DNA of 13,579 nt, from assembly GCA_947383645.1 (NCBI GenBank), contig CANDEH010000064.1, positions 1-13,579 of the forward strand. Reading direction: 5' to 3'. The notes beneath the pieces are model-generated. The model saw only the letters and a program-made list of their open reading frames with translations, was not told the origin of the DNA and did no database searches. This DNA is from an uncultured Clostridia bacterium (GTDB lineage: Bacteria; Bacillota; Clostridia; Oscillospirales; Oscillospiraceae). Below are positions 1-6,357 of the stretch, in pieces (the first letter of the stretch is position 1; every line of letters starts with the position of its first letter). The translations under genes were made by a program, and so were the position numbers.

Positions 1-1
1 C

Positions 2-688
2 GTCAGCGGCTTTTTGATCGCCAAGGAGCTGGAGATCATGGGCGGCGCCCTGGCCGATCCCAAGCGGCCCTTAGTGGCCATTCTGGGCGGCAGCAAGGTC
101 TCCTCCAAGATCGGCGTCATCAACAACCTCCTGGACATCGCCGACACCATCATCATCGGCGGCGGCATGGCCTACACCTTTGCCAAGGCCCAGGGGGGCA
201 GCATCGGGAAGAGCCTGCTGGAGGCCGATTGGCTGGATTACTGCAACGAGATGCGCAAAAAGGCCGAGGAGAAGGGCGTGAAGCTGCTCCTGCCTGTGGA
301 CACCCTCTGCGCCGCGGAGTTCTCCGCCGAGGCCAAGCCGGTGCTCCACGACGCCATGGCCATTCCCGAGGACATGATGGGTATGGACATCGGTCCCAAG
401 ACCATCGAGGCGTACACCGAGGCCGTGAAGGGCGCGGGGACGGTGATCTGGAACGGGCCCATGGGCGTCTTTGAGTTCCCCGCCTTTGCCGAGGGTACCC
501 GGGCGGTGGCCTCCGCCCTGGCGGAGACCGACGCCATCACCATCATCGGCGGCGGCGACAGCGCCGCGGCGGTGGCCCAGCTGGGCTACGCCGACAGGAT
601 GACCCACATCTCCACCGGCGGCGGCGCGTCCCTGGAGTTCCTGGAGGGCAAAGAACTCCCCGGCGTAGCTTGCCTGCTGGACGCTTAA
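2..688 (+). CDS. pgk: Phosphoglycerate kinase, C-terminal part (5' truncated by window edge)
   Basis: Phosphoglycerate kinase transfers phosphate from 1,3-bisphosphoglycerate to ADP in cytoplasmic glycolysis. The reading frame is open from base 2, so the gene begins upstream of the window. 228 residues are visible, against about 395 for the usual enzyme, so roughly the N-terminal 40% is missing. The visible part starts at the end of the N-lobe and covers the nucleotide-binding C-lobe: AILGGSKVSSKIGV, the WNGPMGVFE motif, the GGGDSAAAV loop (family consensus GGGD[ST]AAAV) and the terminal STGGGASLEFLEGKELPGV, which is highly conserved. The next gene is tpiA, the usual Bacillota order; gap may lie just upstream, but that is inference. 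The stop codon lies inside a hairpin. Confidence 0.97.
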   Translation, partial: VSGFLIAKELEIMGGALADPKRPLVAILGGSKVSSKIGVINNLLDIADTIIIGGGMAYTFAKAQGGSIGKSLLEADWLDYCNEMRKKAEEKGVKLLLPVDTLCAAEFSAEAKPVLHDAMAIPEDMMGMDIGPKTIEAYTEAVKGAGTVIWNGPMGVFEFPAFAEGTRAVASALAETDAITIIGGGDSAAAVAQLGYADRMTHISTGGGASLEFLEGKELPGVACLLDA

Positions 689-711
689 AGAGGGGACTTC
701 GTCCCCCCTTT
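687..711 (+). terminator. Hairpin at the pgk stop codon, probable terminator
   Basis: AAAG-a-GGGGAC, loop TTC, GTCCCC-c-CTTT: an 11-bp stem with one A/C mismatch that begins within the TAA stop. There is only a short T run in the right arm and no long U tract, so termination may be partial or the hairpin may stabilise the mRNA 3' end. Confidence 0.5.
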
Positions 712-714
712 AGA

Positions 715-984
715 TTCCCCCTCACCACTTTGCGAACTGGTGTGCGCGCCCAGGGCGCGCGGGTCGGGGTATTTTTCCGAAAAGCGCGGTTTCCGGAAAA
801 ATGATTTCAATTTATTTGTTCGCCTTGGGGCGAACAAACCAACGGGGGCTCCGCCCCCCCTTGGATACCCCCGGCCTGTGGGGCGGGGTGAGTGGATAGT
901 TTGCCGGGAGTTAAAATTGGCTCCGGCTGCTATAGATTGCGTTTTATTCCATTACAATAACTAACAAACAGGAGAAGAATCGTC
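715..984. other. Intergenic hairpin cluster between pgk and tpiA
   Basis: No credible gene is present. Four further hairpins follow the terminator-like one: GCGCGCC/GGCGCGC around CAG (744-760); ATTTTTCCG/CGGAAAAAT around a 14-base loop (771-802); TTTGTTCGCC/GGCGAACAAA around TTGG (815-838); GGGGGC/GCCCCC around TCC (844-858). They have unrelated sequences and are set almost end to end. The last 75 bases are AT-rich and probably hold the tpiA promoter, but I could not find a -35/-10 pair with proper spacing. The tpiA ribosome binding site (GGAG, 971-974) closes the region. A 74-codon frame from 740 runs through the hairpins and is not believable. Confidence 0.6.
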
Positions 985-1758
<774 letters not shown>

Positions 1759-1759
1759 T

Positions 1760-1778
1760 GCTCCGCCGGAGGCGGAGC
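1760..1778 (+). terminator. Short hairpin after tpiA
   Basis: GCTCCGCC, loop GGA, GGCGGAGC: a perfect 8-bp stem directly after the tpiA stop and abutting the repeat element. No T tract follows, so this is at best a weak or factor-assisted terminator or a 3'-end stabiliser. Confidence 0.4.
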
Positions 1779-1948
1779 AATTAGGAATTAGGAATGAGGA
1801 GTTAGGAATTTCCCCCACAGGAGCCTCCTCCTCTTCCTGATATCCTTTCTGCAGCAGGACAGAAGTTCCCTGTCCGCAACCATTGGGAAAGAGAACAGGT
1901 GTTAGGTCCTCCATCAATTCCTAATTCCTAATTCCTCATTCCTAATTG
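1778..1948. repeat. MITE-like element with heptamer-built terminal inverted repeats
   Basis: The left end (1778-1810) reads CA, then ATTAGGA, ATTAGGA, ATGAGGA, GTTAGGA, ATT. The right end (1916-1948) is the same kind of array in reverse complement: AATTCCT, AATTCCT, AATTCCT, CATTCCT, AATTG. Each end is 33 bases, so the transcript could fold into a long stem enclosing about 105 bases (1811-1915). The interior contains minor palindromes, such as GGACAG/CTGTCC and AGGAG-C-CTCCT, but no gene. It fills the tpiA-gpmI gap almost exactly, ending 3 bases before the gpmI Shine-Dalgarno. Similar ATTAGGA-rich intergenic repeats occur in other Clostridia and in cyanobacteria as far as I recall; no transposase is visible, so mobility is inferred only from the inverted ends. 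Confidence 0.75.
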
Positions 1949-1965
1949 AAAAAGGGGGTTTCCTT

Positions 1966-3474
1966 TTGAAAACGCCAACAACCTTAATCATCATGGACGG
2001 CTACGGTCTGGCCGGTCCCGGCACGGGGAATGCGGTGGTCAATGCCCGCACGCCGGTGCTGGACCGGCTCTTTGCCCAGAATCCCCACACCACTCTCTCC
2101 GCCAGCGGCCTGGACGTGGGCCTGCCCGACGGGCAGATGGGCAACAGCGAGGTGGGCCACACCAACATCGGCGGCGGCCGGGTGGTGTTCCAGGACCTGC
2201 CCCGGATCTCCCGGGCCATCGAGGACGGCAGCTTCTTTGAGAACGCCGCCTACGTCAACGCCATGGACGCCTGCCTCAAGAACGACGGCGCCCTCCACCT
2301 CTTCGGCCTCCTCAGCGACGGGGGGGTCCACTCCCACAACACCCACCTCTGGGCCCTTTTGAAGATGGCCAGGATCCGGGGCCTCAAGCGGGTGTATATC
2401 CACGCCTTCCTGGACGGGCGGGACGTGTCCCCCACCAGCGGCAAGGATTTTGTGGCGGAGACGGTGGAGAAGTGCAGAGAGATCGGCGTGGGCAAGATCG
2501 CCACGGTGATGGGCCGCTACTACGCCATGGACCGGGATAAGCGGTGGGACCGGGTGGAGCGGGCCTACGACGCTCTGGTCTACGGCACCGGCGTCCAGAA
2601 CAGCGACCCGGTGGACGCGGTGGCCAAGAGCTACAAGGCCGGCGTCACCGACGAGTTTGTGGAGCCGGTGGTCTGTGACAAGGACGGCATGGTCTCCGAC
2701 AACGACAGCATCATCTTCTTCAACTACCGCCCCGACCGGGCCCGTGAGATTACCCGCTGCTTCGTGGACCCGGACTTCGACGGCTTCAACCGCCAGTTCT
2801 TCCCCCTGACCTACGTCTGCACCACCGAGTACGACGCCTCCATGCCCAACGTCCAGGTGGCCTTCCCCCGCCTGAAGGTGGAGAACGGCCTGGGCGAGTA
2901 CCTCAGCCGCATGGGCATGACCCAGCTGCGCATCGCGGAGACGGAGAAGTACGCCCATGTGACCTTCTTCTTCAACGGCGGCGTGGAGACGGTGTACCCC
3001 GGGGAGGACCGCGTACTGGTGAACTCCCCCAAGGTGGCCACCTACGACCTCCAGCCGGAGATGAGCGCCGTGGAGGTCACCGACCGCTGCGTGGAGCGCA
3101 TCGAGTCCGGGGAGTACGACGTCATCATCCTGAACTTTGCCAACTGCGACATGGTGGGCCACACCGGCGTCTACGAGGCGGCGGTGAAGGCGGTAGAGAC
3201 GGTGGACACCTGCGTGGGCCGGGTTATCGAGGCCACCCGCGCCATGGGCGGCATCGCCATGGTCACCGCCGACCACGGCAACGCCGAGGAGATGGCAAAG
3301 CCTGACGGATCCCCCATGACCGCCCACACCACCAACCTGGTGCCCTTCATCGTGGTGGGCGCCGCGGTGGAGCTCCAGCCGGGCCGTCTGGCGGACATCG
3401 CGCCGACGCTGCTGGATCTCATGGGGCTGGAGTGCCCCCCGGAGATGGACGGCAAAAGTTTGATTAAAAAGTGA
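1966..3474 (+). CDS. gpmI: 2,3-bisphosphoglycerate-independent phosphoglycerate mutase
   Basis: Converts 3-phosphoglycerate to 2-phosphoglycerate with two metal ions (usually manganese) and a phosphoserine intermediate; alkaline-phosphatase superfamily. The 502 residues fit the family (about 505-515). Visible active-site residues are D11 in IIMDGYG, nucleophile S61 in GNSEVGHTNIG, H122 in DGGVHSH, D150-R152-D153 in LDGRD, the arginines of GRYYAMDRDKRWDR and NYRPDRAREI, K328 in EKYAHVTFFFNGG, D395 and H399 in CDMVGHTG, D436-H437 in TADHGNAEEM, and H454. The start is TTG, chosen because AAGGGGG lies 7 bases upstream and the encoded KTPTTLIIMDG is the proper family N terminus. The stop codon lies in a strong hairpin. 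Confidence 0.98.
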   Translation: MKTPTTLIIMDGYGLAGPGTGNAVVNARTPVLDRLFAQNPHTTLSASGLDVGLPDGQMGNSEVGHTNIGGGRVVFQDLPRISRAIEDGSFFENAAYVNAMDACLKNDGALHLFGLLSDGGVHSHNTHLWALLKMARIRGLKRVYIHAFLDGRDVSPTSGKDFVAETVEKCREIGVGKIATVMGRYYAMDRDKRWDRVERAYDALVYGTGVQNSDPVDAVAKSYKAGVTDEFVEPVVCDKDGMVSDNDSIIFFNYRPDRAREITRCFVDPDFDGFNRQFFPLTYVCTTEYDASMPNVQVAFPRLKVENGLGEYLSRMGMTQLRIAETEKYAHVTFFFNGGVETVYPGEDRVLVNSPKVATYDLQPEMSAVEVTDRCVERIESGEYDVIILNFANCDMVGHTGVYEAAVKAVETVDTCVGRVIEATRAMGGIAMVTADHGNAEEMAKPDGSPMTAHTTNLVPFIVVGAAVELQPGRLADIAPTLLDLMGLECPPEMDGKSLIKK

Positions 3475-3513
3475 GATTGACGGGGAGAGGCAAAGCCTCT
3501 CCCCGTCAATCTC
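3473..3513 (+). terminator. Strong hairpin at the gpmI stop codon
   Basis: A 19-bp perfect stem (GAGATTGACGGGGAGAGGC, loop AAA, then its reverse complement) starts inside the TGA stop codon. No U tract follows, so it is a very stable 3' end or a factor-dependent terminator rather than a classical intrinsic one. Confidence 0.65.
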
Positions 3514-3591
3514 AGTCTGCCTCCAAAACCCGAGAGAGGGAAGCAGCTGGCGGATGTGCCGCCCTCTTCCGGGGGAGGCAAAAAAATTTTG

Positions 3592-3620
3592 TGGCCTTTT
3601 CCGGCAAAGTGTGATACTAT
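3592..3620 (+). promoter_or_regulatory. Predicted extended -10 promoter of the nfeD-SPFH pair
   Basis: TACTAT at 3615-3620 is preceded by TGA (3612-3614), matching the extended -10 form TGnTATAAT. The -35 place at 17-bp spacing (TGGCCT, 3592-3597) is poor, as is usual for extended -10 promoters. The same TACTATAGG core occurs upstream of the amidohydrolase gene on the minus strand. Confidence 0.5.
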
Positions 3621-3677
3621 AGGAAAAAGATCAGCCCCGGTCCTGAGGCCGGCTCTTCTTGGAAGGGAGGCGAAACC

Positions 3678-4163
3678 TTGCATCAGATCAATCCCATGTA
3701 CTTCTGGCTGGGGGCTTTTGTGCTCTTCGGCGTGGTGGAGGCCGCCACCGCCGGGCTCACGTCCATCTGGTTCGCCGCGGGCGCTCTGGTGGCCCTGATC
3801 GCCACCGCCCTGGGGGCCCAGGTGTGGCTCCAGGTGACGATCTTTATCCTGGCCTCCGCTGCCGCCATCGCCGCCACCCGGCCCCTGGTCCGGCGCTTCG
3901 GCAAGCGGCGGCGGGTGGCCACCAACGCCGACCGGGTCCTGGGCCGCACCGCCCGGGTCACCGAGGAGATCAACAACCTGATCCCCACGGGGGCGGTGTA
4001 CGTGGACGGCAAGACCTGGACTGCCCGCAGCGCAGGCGGCGGGCCCATCCCCAGCGGCGCTATGGTCACGGTGCTGGCCATGGAGGGCGTCAAGCTCATT
4101 GTGCGGGAGAAGGAAGAGATCCCGCCGGAGAAGAAGAACACTGAAAGAACGGAGGAAGCGTAG
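3678..4163 (+). CDS. NfeD-like membrane protein
   Basis: Short NfeD-family protein, 161 residues. About three hydrophobic segments lie at residues 6-26, 28-46 and 48-66, followed by a basic stop (RRFGKRRR). A small soluble domain of about residues 85-145 (VLGRTARVTEEINNLIPTGAVYV...SGAMVTVLAMEGVKLIV) has the pattern of the NfeD OB-fold. The tail is charged and probably disordered. The TTG start is chosen because GGAAGGGAGG lies 7 bases upstream; an internal ATG at 3696 lacks a properly spaced site. The next gene, an SPFH/band-7 protein, starts one base after this stop. NfeD and SPFH proteins are a known genetic pair thought to work together in membrane microdomains. The exact role is unknown. 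Confidence 0.88.
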   Translation: MHQINPMYFWLGAFVLFGVVEAATAGLTSIWFAAGALVALIATALGAQVWLQVTIFILASAAAIAATRPLVRRFGKRRRVATNADRVLGRTARVTEEINNLIPTGAVYVDGKTWTARSAGGGPIPSGAMVTVLAMEGVKLIVREKEEIPPEKKNTERTEEA

Positions 4164-4164
4164 T

Positions 4165-5064
4165 ATGGAATTTTTACCGATCATTCTCCTGGTAGTGGTA
4201 GTTCTGGTGATCCTGGTGCGGTGCATCTACGTGGTGCAGCAGTCCCGGGCCTATGTGGTGGAGCGCCTGGGGGCCTTCTCCGCCGTGTGGCAGGTGGGGA
4301 TGCACTTCAAGATGCCCTTCATCGAGCGGGTGGCCAAGCGGGTCAGCCTGAAGGAGCAGGTGGTGGACTTCGCCCCCCAGCCCGTCATCACCAAGGACAA
4401 CGTCACCATGCAGATCGACACCGTGATCTATTTCCAGATCACCGACCCCAAGCTCTACACCTACGGCGTGGAGCACCCCATGAGCGCCATCGAGAACCTC
4501 ACCGCCACCACGCTGCGTAACATCATCGGCGATCTGGAGCTGGACCAGTCCCTCACCAGCCGGGACCACATCAACACCCAGATGCGGGCCATCCTGGACG
4601 AGGCCACGGACCCCTGGGGCATCAAGGTCAACCGTGTGGAGCTGAAGAACATCATCCCGCCCCGGGACATTCAGGACTCCATGGAGAAGCAGATGCGTGC
4701 CGAGCGTGAGCGCCGGGAGGCCATCCTCCAGGCCCAGGGCCAGAAGGAGAGCCAGATCCTGGTGGCCGAGGGCGAGAAGCAGTCCGCCATCCTGCGGGCC
4801 GACGCCGCCAAGCGGGCCGCCATCCTGGAGGCCGAGGGCAAGGCGGAGGCCATTTTGAAGGTGCAGCAGGCGCTGGCCGACTCCATTAAGATGCTCAACG
4901 AGGCCAACCCCAACGACCAGGTGGTGAAGATCAAGGCGTTGGAGGCCTTCCAGGCCGCCGCCGACGGCAAGGCCACCAAGATCATCATCCCCAGCGAGAT
5001 TCAGTCCCTGGCGGGTCTGGCCGCCAGCGCGAAGGAGCTCTTCACCGACGGGGAGAAGCGGTAA
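4165..5064 (+). CDS. SPFH/band-7 domain membrane protein (stomatin/QmcA-like)
   Basis: 299 residues. One N-terminal membrane helix (about residues 4-22, rich in Val/Ile/Leu) is followed by YVVQQSRAYVVERLGAF, the usual entry to the SPFH domain. That domain runs to about residue 175 (VSLKEQVVDF, TKDNVTMQIDTVIYFQI, ENLTATTLRNIIGDLELD, WGIKVNRVELKNI). A long Ala/Glu/Arg-rich segment at 180-255 should form a coiled coil that drives oligomerisation, and the C terminus ends in KIIIPSEIQSLAG. The ATG is supported by GGAGG nine bases upstream; longer upstream frames overlap nfeD and lack a site. Proteins of this type form ring assemblies in membrane microdomains and may affect proteases or membrane fluidity; the specific role cannot be read here. 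Co-transcribed with the NfeD gene. Confidence 0.93.
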   Translation: MEFLPIILLVVVVLVILVRCIYVVQQSRAYVVERLGAFSAVWQVGMHFKMPFIERVAKRVSLKEQVVDFAPQPVITKDNVTMQIDTVIYFQITDPKLYTYGVEHPMSAIENLTATTLRNIIGDLELDQSLTSRDHINTQMRAILDEATDPWGIKVNRVELKNIIPPRDIQDSMEKQMRAERERREAILQAQGQKESQILVAEGEKQSAILRADAAKRAAILEAEGKAEAILKVQQALADSIKMLNEANPNDQVVKIKALEAFQAAADGKATKIIIPSEIQSLAGLAASAKELFTDGEKR

Positions 5065-5093
5065 GCAGCTGCCCGCCATGCTGCGGCGCAATC

Positions 5094-5129
5094 AAATGGA
5101 CCGGATGACTGTCATCCGGTCCATTTTTT
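5094..5129 (+). terminator. Intrinsic terminator of the nfeD-SPFH pair
   Basis: AAATGGACCGGATGA, loop CTG, TCATCCGGTCCATTT followed by TTT: a 15-bp perfect GC-rich stem running into six T in total. This is a classical rho-independent terminator placed 30 bases after the SPFH stop. A perfect 12-bp palindrome, TGATAATTATCA, follows at 5131-5142. Confidence 0.9.
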
Positions 5130-5238
5130 GTGATAATTATCAGCGAACCTGTGACCCCGCCCCGCCGCCCGGAGAATCTTTTCACCTTTCTCGCCAGGCT
5201 CACCCGCAACGCGGCCCCGCCCCGCTGTGAGCGGCGGA

Positions 5239-5733
5239 TCAGCCATTTGACTGCGCGGCAATGTTGATGATTTGCAGCCCTTTTTCCCTTGCATATCTGG
5301 TGGTGCAGCCGGTACCGCTGTTCGTTCTGGTCATATAGGCGATACAGATGGAGGAGTGGTCAACCAAATGCCTGTTGCGCCTGTAGTATATTCCGGGGGA
5401 ATATTTCCGGGACAGGATTACGACTTTCGACGCGGATTTTTTTAATCTGTGATACTGCTCAATTTCCGATTGCGTCCAATTCCCCTCGTGCCGGTACTGT
5501 TCGTCAAAGGGAAGGACAAGGATCAGATGAATCTGCGGGTACTGCACCTTTAGTCGCAGTACCGTCTCCGAGGCCAGCGCGTCAAAGCCACGGGCGCCGC
5601 CGGCGCCAAAATACCGGCAGCCCCGCCCGATGACTGCTCTTACCGTTTCCGTCAGCCTGTAGACCACTTGGGCCGGAGGTTCTTCGATTTTGCGATGCCC
5701 TGTGAAACAGGCGGTATATTGTCTGCTGTCCAT
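5239..5733 (-). CDS. SLOG-fold protein (DUF1273/YpsA-like)
   Basis: 164 residues. The N terminus YTACFTGHRK and the later YFGAGGARGFDALASETVL match the two nucleotide-binding signatures of SLOG/DUF1273 proteins: TGHR, and a glycine-rich loop followed by GFD. ILVLPFDEQ fits the third core strand. SLOG proteins are thought to bind nucleotides or nucleotide-like ligands; some act as sensors in conflict and stress systems, but no reaction can be stated here. The ATG is chosen because AAAGG lies 8 bases upstream; GTG at 5742 in the same frame has no site. It has a good promoter of its own and is divergent to the XRE regulator. Base composition is visibly poorer in GC than the flanking genes, hinting at acquisition. 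Confidence 0.82.
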   Translation of the reverse strand: MDSRQYTACFTGHRKIEEPPAQVVYRLTETVRAVIGRGCRYFGAGGARGFDALASETVLRLKVQYPQIHLILVLPFDEQYRHEGNWTQSEIEQYHRLKKSASKVVILSRKYSPGIYYRRNRHLVDHSSICIAYMTRTNSGTGCTTRYAREKGLQIINIAAQSNG

Positions 5734-5789
5734 ATGCAACACCTTTCATCCCTGTGTCTGACCCTGCCTTTACACAAACCACATGCCGA

Positions 5790-5819
5790 ATTATATCATT
5801 GTATTGCTATAATTGGCAA
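5790..5819 (-). promoter_or_regulatory. Sigma-A type promoter of the SLOG gene
   Basis: Read on the minus strand: TTGCCA (5814-5819), an 18-bp spacer, TATAAT (5790-5795, perfect). The expected start near 5783 leaves a leader of about 50 bases before the ATG. Confidence 0.7.
5806..5813 (+). promoter_or_regulatory. Extended -10 promoter of the XRE gene, overlapping the divergent promoter
   Basis: TATAAT at 5808-5813 has a TG in front, though with spacing TGC directly before TATAAT (5805-5807), giving a full extended -10 element. No good -35 is seen (GCCGAA at 17 bp). It sits within the spacer of the minus-strand promoter, so the two transcription units must compete for polymerase. Confidence 0.45.
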
Positions 5820-5853
5820 TCATGGTCCATAAATTTAATCCGGAAAACATGTT

Positions 5854-5867
5854 ACCCTATATAGGGT
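5854..5867. promoter_or_regulatory. Candidate operator: 14-bp palindrome at the XRE gene start
   Basis: ACCCTATATAGGGT is a perfect palindrome. It lies downstream of the predicted XRE promoter and covers part of the XRE ribosome binding site (AGGGTG, 5863-5868). Position and symmetry suggest autoregulation by the dimeric regulator, but one site alone proves nothing; no second copy was seen nearby. Confidence 0.4.
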
Positions 5868-5874
5868 GATAGGC

Positions 5875-6102
5875 GTGCAGACAAACTATACGCAGAGATA
5901 TATTCAATTTGGACTGAAGGTGCAGTACTACCGCAAGCTGCGGGGGATGACGCAGGAGGCCTTTGCCGACAAGGTCGGGATTTCCTGGTCCTATTTGGCG
6001 AAAATTGAGAGTCCCACCAAGCCCTTTGGGGTGTCGATGGAAAAGCTGTTCGCGATTGCGGACGCGCTGGAGGTACCGGTATCCAAGTTGTTTGAAGATT
6101 GA
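5875..6102 (+). CDS. XRE-family (HTH_3) transcriptional regulator
   Basis: A 75-residue protein consisting of little more than one helix-turn-helix domain. The pattern from about residue 12 to 72 (FGLKVQYYRKLRGMTQEAFADKV..SWSYLAKIE...MEKLFAIADALEVPVSKLF) is the five-helix Cro/C1 type, with the recognition helix around residues 36-46. No ligand or catalytic domain is present. The GTG at 5875 is chosen because AGGGTG lies 6 bases upstream; an in-frame GTG at 5866 has no site. It is divergent from the SLOG gene and probably controls it and itself. Single-domain XRE proteins are frequent on mobile elements, which suits the repeat-rich, lower-GC surroundings. The stop codon lies next to a small hairpin (6101-6118). 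Confidence 0.88.
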   Translation: MQTNYTQRYIQFGLKVQYYRKLRGMTQEAFADKVGISWSYLAKIESPTKPFGVSMEKLFAIADALEVPVSKLFED

Positions 6103-6118
6103 TTTTTCGGGAAAAATC
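6101..6118 (+). terminator. Small hairpin at the XRE stop codon
   Basis: GATTTTTC, loop GG, GAAAAATC: a perfect 8-bp stem overlapping the TGA stop. It is AT-rich and lacks a U tract, so its role as terminator is doubtful; the larger hairpins directly downstream may do that work. Confidence 0.35.
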
Positions 6119-6357
6119 AGGAGCACGGCGTTCATATGAACGCCGTGCTCAGCTTGTCGAAAAACCTACCGGTTTTTCGACAAGCTGAGGCAAATTTCGG
6201 CCGCAGGCCGAAATTTGTCGCTGCGGCGGGTTGATTTAACGTGAAAGGAACCCCTCTTGGGTTCCTTTCACACTATCCTCCTTACCGCCAACGATACTCT
6301 GCCGCCTTTTTTGACAGACTGAGCACAGCGTTCATATGAACACCGTGCTCCTGATTT
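6114..6357. mobile_element. Fold-back (MITE-like) element with long inverted ends
   Basis: The left end (6114-6152) and right end (6319-6357) are inverted copies starting AAATCAGGAGCACGG. Each contains the 15-base half GAGCACGGCGTTCAT followed by its reverse complement: a perfect 30-bp palindrome at 6121-6150, and a two-mismatch version at 6321-6350, exactly 200 bases further on. Similarity runs on weakly inward for about 16 bases (AGCTTGTCGAAAAA against AGTCTGTCAAAAAA). Between the ends lie three more hairpins: a 19-bp stem with loop TACC (6148-6189), a 12-bp stem with loop GCA (6191-6217) and a 13-bp stem with loop CTCTT (6241-6271). No coding capacity, transposase or clear target duplication is seen. 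The next 12 bases of another half copy occur at 6387-6399. Confidence 0.65.

Noticed and set aside
740..964. 74-codon frame between pgk and tpiA
   Set aside because: It runs straight through four hairpins, has no ribosome binding site and resembles no family.
895..965. Sigma-A promoter for tpiA in the AT-rich stretch
   Set aside because: Single boxes such as TATAGA (931-936) and TACAAT (953-958) exist, but none has a -35 partner at 16-18 bp, so no site is called.
1984..3327. 447-codon open frame opposite gpmI
   Set aside because: Low-complexity His/Val/Gly-rich translation and antisense to a complete gpmI with all active-site residues.
6101..6350. CRISPR array suspected from the repeated palindromes
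   Set aside because: Only two palindrome copies, in inverted relation and 200 bases apart, with differing hairpins rather than spacers between, and no cas genes.
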